5,519 nt of DNA from Anaerolineaceae bacterium (GCA_003532515.1 DOEX01000166.1:4186-9704); one strand, 5' to 3'. Shown: positions 1 through 5,519, counted from the first letter of the stretch. Translations and numbers: made by a program. Notes: generated by a model from the sequence alone, not told the origin.

Positions 1-417
1 TTCATCTTCCAAAAATACAACCTGCTTGCACGCGCTAACGCTGTTGAAAACGTGGAGTTGCCTCTGCGTTATAGCGATGACCCTACCAACATGAGCGAGC
101 GAGCCAAAGCCATGCTTGAGCTGGTAGGTCTCGGTGATCGCTTCAATCATAGACCCAACGAACTCTCTGGAGGGCAGCAACAGCGAGTTGCTGTTGCTCG
201 CGCTCTTATTAATGACCCCGCAATCATTCTGGCAGATGAACCAACCGGCAATCTGGATTCCGTTTCGGGGCAAGAAGTAATGGATTTGCTCCTGAAATTG
301 AACCGCGAGAAAGCAACGACTATTGTAGTCGTAACCCACGATCAAGGCGTCGCCAGCAAGGCTCAACGTACGATTCGGCTTTTTGACGGCAAAATAGTGG
401 AAGGGGAGAGTCACTAA
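1..417 (+). CDS. ABC transporter ATP-binding protein, MacB/LolD type (5' partial)
   Basis: This is the nucleotide-binding subunit of an ABC exporter; it hydrolyses ATP on the cytoplasmic side and drives the permease encoded next. The frame is open from base 1, giving 138 visible residues. The Q-loop (FQKYNLL, residues 3-9) opens the fragment. It is followed by the signature LSGGQQQR (55-62), Walker B ending in the D79-E80 pair of ADEPTGNLD, the D-loop, and the H-loop histidine in VVVTHD (about 113). Walker A and roughly 85-90 N-terminal residues are missing, judged from the usual 220-235 residue length of this family; they lie before the window. The GTG at 52 is internal and is not a start. 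The LSGGQQQRVAVARAL and DEPTGNLDS wording is typical of the MacB/LolD/FtsE group. The TAA stop shares its last A with the ATG of the permease gene, so the two are almost certainly translationally coupled. The transported substrate cannot be inferred. Confidence 0.95.
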   Translation, partial: FIFQKYNLLARANAVENVELPLRYSDDPTNMSERAKAMLELVGLGDRFNHRPNELSGGQQQRVAVARALINDPAIILADEPTGNLDSVSGQEVMDLLLKLNREKATTIVVVTHDQGVASKAQRTIRLFDGKIVEGESH

Positions 418-1646
418 TGACCTTCTTACGCGTTCTTAAAGAATCACTTTCCAGCATTTTCTCCAATAGAATGCGCTCTTTTCTGACTGTTTTGGGGATC
501 GTGATCGGGGTTGGTGCGGTCATTGGCATGTTATCCATCGGCGCAGGAGCCTCAGAAAGCATCTTGGGTCAAATCGAGTCGATCGGCACAAATACCATTT
601 ATGTAATGAACGGTGGGGGTGAGGAAGTTACCAATCCCAAACCGCTCACACTTACTGATGTTGAGGCTCTTTCCAATCGTTTGCGTGCACCGCATATTTT
701 ACGCGTCACACCAGTGATAATGGCGCAAACCTCTTTTTCCGTTGGAGATGCCAGCCTTAAAACCTCAGTTTTCGGCAGCTATTCTGAATATGCTGAAGTG
801 ACAGGTGTTGAACTGGATGAGGGCAATTACCTTAGCACAACAGATATAGATACACGCGATGCTGTGGTTGTGATTGGACCTGATTTGGCAGAAGAGCTGT
901 TTGGTCGGAATAGTGGTGTGGTTGGAAACTCGGTTCGGATCAATAACTTTCCCTACCGCGTGATTGGGGTCACCAAAGCTCAAGGTGGCACGCAATTCAA
1001 CAACCCGGATATGCAGGCATACATGCCCATCACCACCATGCAATTGCGAGTAGTGCGTCAAACAGTTCCTGATTCAGTTCAATATATTATTATCCAGGCA
1101 CAGGACGCTCAGTCGATCAATCTGGCAATTGAAGAAGCTACGCAGGTGTTGCGAGAAACTCATCGGCTGACCCCCAGGCAACCCAACGACTTTACTCTGA
1201 CTAACCAGGAAGATATCTTAGCCATCGCCAACTCGATTACCAGCATCCTAACCATTCTTTTGGCAGGCATCGCTGGGATTTCGCTATTGGTCGGTGGCAT
1301 CGGTATCATGAATATCATGCTTGTAACCGTGACCGAACGTACTAATGAGATTGGCTTGCGCAAAGCTTTGGGTGCCCGAAAAGCGGACATAATGCTCCAG
1401 TTCCTGACTGAATCAGCCTTACTCAGCCTGATCGGAGGCATCTTTGGGATTGCGTTAGGCTGGGCTTTTGCTCTGATTATAGGCACCATTGCCGCTAACA
1501 CGGGTACACCACTCACACCAGTCGTTCAGGTTCAAGCGGTTTTACTGGCAACCCTGTTTTCCATGCTGGTGGGTGTCTTCTTTGGCTGGTACCCAGCCCG
1601 TCAAGCTGCCAACCTCCAACCCGTTGATGCCCTGCGATACGAATAA
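417..1646 (+). CDS. ABC transporter permease, MacB/FtsX family
   Basis: This is the membrane subunit of the exporter, 409 residues and apparently complete. The layout is that of MacB permeases: a short cytoplasmic N-terminal helix, TM1 at about 22-44, a large extracytoplasmic domain at about 45-270 (MacB_PCD type), then three C-terminal membrane segments at about 274-300, 330-358 and 372-393 (FtsX domain). Hallmarks are the TERTNEIGLRKALGARKADI coupling segment after TM2 (307-326) and the terminal PARQAANLQPVDALRYE. The start is supported by an AAGGGGAG ribosome site at 401-408 and by the TAATG overlap with the ATPase gene. In E. coli MacB the ATPase is fused to the permease; here it is a separate polypeptide, as is common in bacteria outside Proteobacteria. 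Members of this family move macrolides, peptides, lipoproteins or signals by a mechanotransmission mechanism. Nothing here decides the substrate. A MacA-like adaptor gene would be expected upstream, outside the window. Confidence 0.93.
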   Translation: MTFLRVLKESLSSIFSNRMRSFLTVLGIVIGVGAVIGMLSIGAGASESILGQIESIGTNTIYVMNGGGEEVTNPKPLTLTDVEALSNRLRAPHILRVTPVIMAQTSFSVGDASLKTSVFGSYSEYAEVTGVELDEGNYLSTTDIDTRDAVVVIGPDLAEELFGRNSGVVGNSVRINNFPYRVIGVTKAQGGTQFNNPDMQAYMPITTMQLRVVRQTVPDSVQYIIIQAQDAQSINLAIEEATQVLRETHRLTPRQPNDFTLTNQEDILAIANSITSILTILLAGIAGISLLVGGIGIMNIMLVTVTERTNEIGLRKALGARKADIMLQFLTESALLSLIGGIFGIALGWAFALIIGTIAANTGTPLTPVVQVQAVLLATLFSMLVGVFFGWYPARQAANLQPVDALRYE

Positions 1647-1654
1647 GCAATAGG

Positions 1655-1677
1655 CGGAGGGAGATGAACTCCCTCCG
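1655..1677. terminator. Perfect 9-bp hairpin after the permease gene (possible terminator, no U-tract)
   Basis: CGGAGGGAG (1655-1663) pairs perfectly with CTCCCTCCG (1669-1677) around the loop ATGAA, starting 9 bases after the permease stop. A very stable GC-rich stem here suggests transcript termination or 3'-end protection of the ABC operon mRNA. Neither side carries a proper T-run: TACGGCTGGGG follows on the + strand and CCTATTGCTTATT on the - strand. It is therefore not a textbook intrinsic terminator. It could instead be the first hairpin of the structured region that follows. Confidence 0.45.
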
Positions 1678-1680
1678 TAC

Positions 1681-1870
1681 GGCTGGGGCTTTATTACCCT
1701 GTTAGGGCGTCTCCAGCCGCTGCGCTTGCGACCGTGCCGGTGTCCTCACCGAGCACGCGATCTGACCGAAAGGTCTCCATTTGTTTTGCTGCTAGGCCGG
1801 GTTCCGACCCTGATGAACCCGGCAGTCTGGTTCGCCAACCTGATTTTTGCACGATTATGCACTAACGTGC
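1681..1870. other. Hairpin-dense non-coding region, candidate structured RNA or dispersed repeat
   Basis: At least six inverted repeats follow one another with little space between them. (A) GGCTGGGG 1681-1688 pairs with CTCCAGCC 1711-1718 (one G-U), enclosing CCCT/AGGG at 1697-1707. (B) CGTGC-CGGTG 1733-1742 pairs with CACCG-A-GCACG 1747-1757, with loop TCCT and one bulged A. (C) GACC-GAAA-GGTC 1764-1775 has a GNRA tetraloop. (D) GCCGGGTTC 1796-1804 pairs perfectly with GAACCCGGC 1815-1823 around a 10-base loop. (E) GGTT-CGCC-AACC 1829-1840 is followed by TGATTTTT on the + strand. (F) GCACG 1849-1853 pairs with CGTGC 1866-1870. I could not match it to tRNA, tmRNA, SRP RNA, RNase P or a riboswitch. 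Strand is undecided: the short T-run after E favours +, while the GNRA loop in C (GAAA) also favours + because the - strand reads TTTC. No convincing protein is encoded on either strand. Confidence 0.45.
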
Positions 1871-1891
1871 CTCAATCTTTATTCCTCAGTC

Positions 1892-1962
1892 ACTGCGAGA
1901 CTCTTTGCCATCAGGCCTATAAGTTTCAGGGTGCGTGTTTTTTGGCAAAGGGTCGTGGCAGT
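1892..1962. repeat. Long imperfect inverted repeat (17 bp of pairing)
   Basis: ACTGC 1892-1896 pairs with GCAGT 1958-1962. After a small 2x3 internal loop, bases 1899-1910 pair with 1943-1954 (12 bp, one G-T wobble; core CTTTGCCA/TGGCAAAG). The loop is 32 bases and ends in a T6 run (1938-1943) that overlaps the right arm. The structure is separate from the upstream hairpin chain but shares the 9-mer GGCAGTCTG with it (1821-1829 and 1957-1965). The role is unknown; it could be a small palindromic repeat or part of a larger structured transcript. Confidence 0.5.
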
Positions 1963-2025
1963 CTGCCTTTTAGTTGTCATTATCATAAAAAGCAGTAGAG
2001 TTGTTATAAAAACCATATACAAGCC

Positions 2026-2100
2026 GATTGCCGCGCCGTTTTGCCAACCAACTAATCCATGCTCTGTTTAGGCTTAATGGAAAAACGGCTCGCAATGACG
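2026..2100. repeat. REP-like palindromic element with CATTGCGAG signature
   Basis: Left arm ATTGCCGCGCCGTTTT (2027-2042) is an imperfect inverted copy of right arm AAAACGGCTCGCAAT (2082-2096), around a 39-base centre that holds a further TCCAT/ATGGA pair (2056-2060 and 2077-2081). Read on the - strand, the ends are CGTCATTGCGAGCC and GGCGCGGCAATC. This pairing of ends resembles a class of short interspersed palindromes that I recall from many bacterial genomes (GTCATTGCGAG...GCAATC). Membership is from memory and needs a genome search. It lies in the non-coding gap between convergent genes, a usual place for such elements. No target-site duplication is clear. Confidence 0.55.
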
Positions 2101-2127
2101 ATATGTTGCCCGAACATTACTATCGCC

Positions 2128-2157
2128 CAAATAAAAACGACTGCAGCTGCAGGCGTT
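2128..2157 (-). terminator. Intrinsic terminator of the decarboxylase operon
   Basis: On the - strand, AACG-C-CTGC / loop AGCT / GCAG-T-CGTT forms a 9-position stem with a single C-U mismatch, and runs directly into TTTTTATTT. It begins 23 bases after the stop of the beta-subunit gene, where the end of the mmd transcript is expected. The core CTGCAGCTGCAG (2141-2152) is a perfect 12-base palindrome. The + strand side is followed by the AT-rich TATTAAAATAA, so weak action on transcripts arriving from the ABC operon is possible. Confidence 0.7.
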
Positions 2158-2179
2158 ATTAAAATAATCAATAAAATTC

Positions 2180-3301
2180 CTATCCACCAATCCCAGTTAC
2201 CAGTGCCAGCAACAAGCCACCAGCTATGACACTGCCAAGCTGACCAGCGGTGTTTGCTCCCATGGCATGCATGAGGATAAAGTTGGTTGGGTCTTCTTCG
2301 AGTGCCATTTTAGCCGAGAGACGTCCAGCCATTGGGAAGGCAGAAATACCGCAGGCACCGATGAGGGGGTTGACCTTGCCGCGGGTGATGACAGCCATCA
2401 ATTTGCCAAAAAGCAGTCCGGCGATGGTGTCGATCACGAAAGCCAACAAGCCTAAAAGTAAAATCTTGATTGTGCTCAGGTTCAGAAAACTTTGGGCAGT
2501 CATGGTTGAGCCAATAGCCAAACCCAGGAAGAGCGTGGCGATATTGATCAGCTCGTTTTGTGCCGTCTTGCTGAGGCGATCGACCACCAGTGCTTCCCGC
2601 AGCAGGGTGCCAAGCATCAATGCTGCCATCAAAGGCGCGGCATCAGGTGCAACCAAAGCCACAAGCAACGTGACCAGCAGTGGGAACAACACCAGCGTTA
2701 GACGGGAGACAGGTTTTGGCGAATACTCCATGCGGATCAGACGTTCTTTGCGGGTGGTCATCAGTCTCATAATCGGTGGCTGAATGATCGGGATCAGGCT
2801 CATATACGAATAAGCTGCCACGGCAATCGGTGCAATAATGCTGGGCGCCAGCCTTTCACCAACAAAAATGGCGGTCGGTCCGTCGATCGCACCAATGCTG
2901 CCGATAGCGGCGGCTTCGTTCAGGGGGAAGCCAAGCAAAATTGCCAGGAGCAGGGTGAAATAAATCCCAAACTGCCCGGCAGCCCCCAGCAAAACCAGGC
3001 TGGGTTGTGAAAGCAGCGGGCTGAAGTCGATCATGGCACCCACACCAACGAAAATCAACAGGGGGAAGAGCTCAGTTTTGATGCCCGCATCGTAAATGAC
3101 TTTCATGAAGCCGACTTCGTTGGACATGCCCAAATTGGCGAGCAGACATCCGAATCCAATCGGCAGAAGCAAAACAGGTTCGTATTCTTTCCAGATTGCC
3201 AGGTAGATCAACACCAGCCCTGCCACGATCATGGCAGCGTTACCCCAGGTGAAAGCAGCGAAGCCTTTGCTCAGGTCTTGAAATAGTTGGGTGAAATCCA
3301 T
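2180..3301 (-). CDS. mmdB: Na+-translocating acyl-CoA decarboxylase, beta subunit (OadB/MmdB/GcdB family)
   Basis: This is the membrane pump of the decarboxylase: it decarboxylates carboxybiotin on the carrier protein and uses the energy to export Na+. It has 373 residues, the usual size for the short form of the family, and many hydrophobic segments from about residue 20 to the C-terminus. The family's functional motifs are intact. D140 lies in GAIDGPTAIF, the counterpart of the Na+-site aspartate (D203 in Klebsiella OadB). Y166 lies in VAAYSYMSLIP. N311, G315, S320 and R327 lie in NPLIGACGISAFPMAGR, matching the conserved N373, G377, S382 and R389 of OadB by alignment from memory. The HAMGANTAGQLGSVIAGG tail is also typical. 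The ATG start follows AGGAGGG (3305-3311), a strong ribosome site overlapping the stop of the biotin-carrier gene; the gap is only 8 bases. It is the last gene of the operon, with a terminator 23 bases downstream. Confidence 0.93.
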   Translation of the reverse strand: MDFTQLFQDLSKGFAAFTWGNAAMIVAGLVLIYLAIWKEYEPVLLLPIGFGCLLANLGMSNEVGFMKVIYDAGIKTELFPLLIFVGVGAMIDFSPLLSQPSLVLLGAAGQFGIYFTLLLAILLGFPLNEAAAIGSIGAIDGPTAIFVGERLAPSIIAPIAVAAYSYMSLIPIIQPPIMRLMTTRKERLIRMEYSPKPVSRLTLVLFPLLVTLLVALVAPDAAPLMAALMLGTLLREALVVDRLSKTAQNELINIATLFLGLAIGSTMTAQSFLNLSTIKILLLGLLAFVIDTIAGLLFGKLMAVITRGKVNPLIGACGISAFPMAGRLSAKMALEEDPTNFILMHAMGANTAGQLGSVIAGGLLLALVTGIGG

Positions 3302-3309
3302 TGACCCTC

Positions 3310-3729
3310 CTACCCTTCAAAAGTCATGATTGGCTGATTGTGCTTCACCAAATCACCAGGATTAACGTAAACCGAAGCAATCTTGCCATTTCGGTCAGCC
3401 TTGATCGAATTCTTCATTTTCATCGCTTCAAGCACGTACAGTTCCTGCCCACTGCTAACCGACTGACCTTCTCTCACCTCGACCGAGATGATCACACCCG
3501 GTAAAGGTGCATTGAGAGTCAGACTGCCAGCGGCTGCTGGAGCCGGTGCAGCGACAGCAGCGACAACAGGTGTTGGCGTGCTGCTATTGGCTGCCGGGAT
3601 GGAAGCTTGTTCTTCTTCTGGCCAAACTTCATAGGTCTGTCCATCCACCTCGGCGATGATTGGTCTGGCGGTCAAATCCTTCAGGGTTACCTGGTATTGT
3701 TTTCCTTCAATGGTGAGATTTACTTTCAT
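3310..3729 (-). CDS. mmdC: Biotin carboxyl carrier subunit of the decarboxylase
   Basis: This mobile carrier takes CO2 from the acyl-CoA carboxyltransferase (alpha) and delivers it to the membrane pump (beta). It has 139 residues. The N-terminal part (1-41, starting MKVNLTIEGKQYQV) looks like a small beta-rich docking segment. An Ala/Pro-rich flexible linker (about 44-68) is followed by a biotinyl domain (about 69-139). The EAMKM motif is at 101-105, so K104 is the predicted biotinylated lysine, 35 residues from the C-terminus as is standard. The ATG at 3729 is chosen because it forms an ATGA overlap with the stop of the gamma-subunit gene and has AGAGGA at 3738-3743. The same frame also opens further upstream at 3786, but that start would add 19 residues inside the gamma gene and has no family support. 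Biotinylation needs a BirA-type ligase encoded elsewhere. Confidence 0.92.
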   Translation of the reverse strand: MKVNLTIEGKQYQVTLKDLTARPIIAEVDGQTYEVWPEEEQASIPAANSSTPTPVVAAVAAPAPAAAGSLTLNAPLPGVIISVEVREGQSVSSGQELYVLEAMKMKNSIKADRNGKIASVYVNPGDLVKHNQPIMTFEG

Positions 3730-4085
3730 CGATTCCGTCCTCTGATGGTGTTTGAATAGAGTTGTTGGGTTCTGCCGGCGGTCCACCAGGCATTTTCATT
3801 GCTGGCGCTGGCACCCTGCTGGGGCGCGAAGCCGGCTGTTGACGCCTGGCTTTCGAGCGCATATGCAACCGCGATGGCTGCTGCCAGGGCAGCTTTGGTA
3901 TGGCTGGCAGGTACTGCTTCGGATTCGCCCAGGCTGGTTTCGGCAAGTGGCGCTTCCTCTTCAACTTCTGGTTTGTTGGTCAGTTTCACCAACAGCACCA
4001 TGATGCCCCATAGTGCCAAAATCATCAAAAAAACCAGCCCCATGCCAACAGCAGTGATCAGTAAACCTTGACTGATAACAGACAT
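3726..4085 (-). CDS. mmdD: Na+-translocating decarboxylase gamma subunit (OadG/MmdD family)
   Basis: This small membrane anchor assembles the soluble carboxyltransferase with the membrane pump. It has 119 residues, with one strong membrane helix at about 8-34 (GLLITAVGMGLVFLMILALW), the classic OadG N-terminal segment. An acidic stretch follows (EVEEEAPLAE, 40-49), then an alanine-rich helix at about 63-78. The C-terminal tail, with NAWWTAGRTQQ near residues 98-108, resembles the W..AGR motif often seen at the end of this family. The Klebsiella OadG tail binds zinc; here there is only one histidine (H62), so that property is doubtful. The ATG at 4085 is preferred over the GTG at 4091 because AGGCGG (4091-4096) sits 5 bases before the ATG. 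The gene starts 9 bases after the alpha stop and overlaps the carrier gene by ATGA. OadG-type proteins diverge strongly, so the call rests on the helix, the size and the operon position. Confidence 0.88.
   Translation of the reverse strand: MSVISQGLLITAVGMGLVFLMILALWGIMVLLVKLTNKPEVEEEAPLAETSLGESEAVPASHTKAALAAAIAVAYALESQASTAGFAPQQGASASNENAWWTAGRTQQLYSNTIRGRNR
3738..3743 (-). promoter_or_regulatory. Ribosome binding site fixing the mmdC start
   Basis: AGAGGA on the - strand stands 8 bases before the ATG at 3729. Together with the ATGA stop-start overlap, it selects this start over the in-frame upstream ATG at 3786, which would extend the protein into the gamma-subunit gene. Confidence 0.7.
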
Positions 4086-4090
4086 GTTCA

Positions 4091-4096
4091 CCGCCT
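4091..4096 (-). promoter_or_regulatory. Ribosome binding site fixing the mmdD start
   Basis: AGGCGG on the - strand stands 5 bases before the ATG at 4085 and overlaps the alpha-subunit stop codon. It covers the alternative GTG at 4091, so that GTG is unlikely to be the start. Confidence 0.6.
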
Positions 4097-5519
4097 AAAC
4101 CGGCATGTTGCCGTGCTTGCGGGCAGGGTTCATCTCGACCTTGTTCTCAAGCGCATGCAGAGCTTCGATGAGCTTCTGGCGGGTTTCTGCCGGCTCAATG
4201 ACCTCATCGATGTATCCAGCTTTGGCTGCCGCGTAGGGGTTGAGGAAATCTTCCTGGTATTGCTGGGTCAGGCGTTCGCGCTCGGCTTGAGGGTCTTTAG
4301 CGGCGTTGATTTGGCGACCATAAAGGATATTCGCGGCACCTTCGGCACCCATCACGGCGATTTCAGCGGAAGGCCAGGCATAGGTGATGTCCGTGCCCAG
4401 GAATTTACTGCTCATGACCACGTAAGCACCGCCGTAAGCCTTGCGGGTGACCACGCTTACTTTTGGAACGGTTGCCTCAGCATAAGCAAAGAGCACTTTG
4501 GCACCATGGCGGATCACGCCGCCGTGTTCCTGGTGAACACCGGGTAAAAAGCCGGGGGAATCAACAAAAGTCACGATGGGCAGGTTGAAAGCATCACACA
4601 TACGCACAAGCCGGCTGATTTTGTCGGCGGAATTAATATCCATCACACCAGCCATCATGGCTGGTTCCTGCGAAACCACACCCACCGCGCGTCCAGCCAG
4701 GCGTGCCAGCCCGACGATTGCATTGGGGGCATAACCAGCCTGGACCTCAAAGAAGGAACCCTGGTCCATGATCGCCTGGATCGCGTCTTTCATGCTGTAG
4801 GGCTGATTGGGGTCCTCTGGAACAATATTGTTCAGCATCACGGAACGACGATTAAGGGGGTCACTGCTTTGCGCAACTGGAGCTTGCTCAACATTGTTGG
4901 AAGGAAGGTACGAAAGTGCCTGGCGAGCCAGGGCGATGGCTTCTTGTTCGTTATCACCGACCAGCTGGCAGTTGCCGCTGACCGTTAGATGAACATCTGC
5001 TCCACCGAGCGTCTCTGAATCCACTTCTTCGCCGGTTACGGTCTTGATCACAGCTGGTCCAGTCAAAAACATGTAGGATTGTTTGCGAACCATGATGACC
5101 AGGTCGGTCACGGCAGGCGAGTAAGAGGCACCGCCAGCGCAGGGACCCATGATCAGGCTGATCTGGGGAACCACACCGGAATAAATCGCATTGCGGCGGA
5201 AGATTTCAGCATAACCGCCCAGGCTGTAGACGCCTTCCTGGATGCGCGCGCCGCCTGAATCGATCATGCCCACGATGGGTGAGCCGGTTTTTACTGCCAA
5301 GTCCATCACGCGGCAAATCTTGTCAGCTTGCACCTTACCCAGCGAGCCGCCCTGGAAGGTAAAATCCTGCGCGTAGACGTAAACAGTTCGTCCGTCCACC
5401 TGTCCATAGCCAGTCACAACACCGTCACCAAAACCAGACTTGCCTTCCGGATCATTCAGACCGGTGGTTAGGGCTCCAATTTCACGGAAACTACCCTTGT
5501 CGAGCAGCAGTTCGATGCG
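4095..5519 (-). CDS. mmdA: Acyl-CoA carboxyltransferase, methylmalonyl-CoA decarboxylase alpha subunit (N-terminal partial)
   Basis: This cytoplasmic carboxyltransferase moves the carboxyl group from (S)-methylmalonyl-CoA to biotin on the carrier protein. It belongs to the PccB/MmdA crotonase-fold family. There are 474 visible residues; the frame is open to the window edge (first residues RIELLLDKGSF), and about 40 N-terminal residues are probably missing from a usual length of about 515. The GTG at 5417 is internal. The N-half has SGGARIQEGV (about 88-97) and GPCAGGASYSPA (125-136), which build the first oxyanion pocket. The C-half has DSPGFLPGVHQEHGG (320-334), RKAYGGAY (359-366) and AVMGAEGAANILYGR (388-402). 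The protein ends in RKHGNMPV, the conserved C-terminus of the family. Propionyl-CoA carboxylase beta subunits share all of this. The gamma-carrier-beta genes just downstream favour a Na+-pumping decarboxylase. Glutaconyl-CoA is a less likely substrate because GcdA is longer. Confidence 0.93.
   Translation of the reverse strand, partial: RIELLLDKGSFREIGALTTGLNDPEGKSGFGDGVVTGYGQVDGRTVYVYAQDFTFQGGSLGKVQADKICRVMDLAVKTGSPIVGMIDSGGARIQEGVYSLGGYAEIFRRNAIYSGVVPQISLIMGPCAGGASYSPAVTDLVIMVRKQSYMFLTGPAVIKTVTGEEVDSETLGGADVHLTVSGNCQLVGDNEQEAIALARQALSYLPSNNVEQAPVAQSSDPLNRRSVMLNNIVPEDPNQPYSMKDAIQAIMDQGSFFEVQAGYAPNAIVGLARLAGRAVGVVSQEPAMMAGVMDINSADKISRLVRMCDAFNLPIVTFVDSPGFLPGVHQEHGGVIRHGAKVLFAYAEATVPKVSVVTRKAYGGAYVVMSSKFLGTDITYAWPSAEIAVMGAEGAANILYGRQINAAKDPQAERERLTQQYQEDFLNPYAAAKAGYIDEVIEPAETRQKLIEALHALENKVEMNPARKHGNMPV

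Noticed and set aside
1660..1700. Group II intron domain V-like GTACGG near the CCGTACGG palindrome
   Set aside because: There is no GAAA-capped 34-base hairpin with the required AGC/GTT triad, and no intron-encoded protein.
1790..1830. Possible SRP RNA or RNase P RNA fragment (- strand reads TCAGGGTCGGAACCCGGCCT and AGCAGC)
   Set aside because: The resemblance is limited to short words; the spacing of the SRP GGAA tetraloop and AGCAGC is wrong, and the other conserved parts of either RNA are absent.
1694..1852. A - strand open frame across the hairpin chain (28 codons from ATG at 1780, 52 from GTG at 1852)
   Set aside because: It is low-complexity, Ala/Gly/Ser/Thr-rich, spans the perfect stems and lacks a Shine-Dalgarno; more likely a by-product of GC-rich RNA structure. 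Protein conservation among homologues would change this view.
1690..1870. Integron attC-like sites (GTTAGGG at 1701, CACTAAC near 1860)
   Set aside because: The core words do not fit the GTTRRRY/RYYYAAC consensus as a pair, and there is no cassette or integrase gene.
1726..2071. Two overlapping + strand open frames in the gap (90 and 74 codons)
   Set aside because: They run across several strong hairpins, have no clear ribosome site, and their translations show no recognisable domain; their composition looks like non-coding sequence.
1681..2127. CRISPR array or tRNA genes in the gap
   Set aside because: There are no regularly spaced direct repeats, and no cloverleaf with T-loop and acceptor pairing could be drawn.
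2250..2783. A 177-codon + strand frame opposite mmdB, and other antisense frames over the operons
   Set aside because: They are shadows of strongly supported genes on the other strand and have no domain or ribosome site of their own.

Overview
The window is a piece of bacterial chromosome with two convergent gene blocks and a gap of about 530 bases between them. Its roughly 50% GC content, the protein style and the Na+-decarboxylase operon suggest an anaerobic, fermentative bacterium. My best guess is Chloroflexota (Anaerolineae-like), but this is an impression from sequence style and not a proven placement.

Left block (1-1646, + strand): the 3' part of an ABC-type ATPase gene of the MacB/LolD/FtsE group, joined by a one-base TAATG overlap to a complete MacB-type permease gene. 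Together they make a separate-subunit exporter of the mechanotransmission type. The ATPase start and any MacA-like adaptor lie outside the window.

Right block (5519-2180, - strand): four tightly packed genes that together make a membrane-bound, biotin-dependent, Na+-translocating acyl-CoA decarboxylase. The order is carboxyltransferase alpha (N-terminus cut by the window edge), single-span gamma anchor, biotin carrier, and multi-span Na+-pumping beta subunit. The alpha subunit belongs to the propionyl-CoA carboxylase beta/MmdA family and not to the OadA family, so methylmalonyl-CoA decarboxylase (mmdA-D-C-B) is the best reading. Carboxyl groups would pass from acyl-CoA to biotin on the carrier, and carboxybiotin would be decarboxylated at the beta subunit while Na+ is exported. 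A good intrinsic terminator lies 23 bases after the last gene.

Middle (1647-2179): I find no convincing gene. The region is full of inverted repeats: a perfect 9-bp hairpin straight after the permease gene, a chain of at least six hairpins (1681-1870), a long imperfect hairpin (1892-1962), a REP-like palindromic element with the CATTGCGAG signature (2026-2100), and the decarboxylase operon terminator (2128-2157). This is the least explained part of the window and the best candidate for an undescribed structured RNA or dispersed repeat. The two operons themselves belong to known families.
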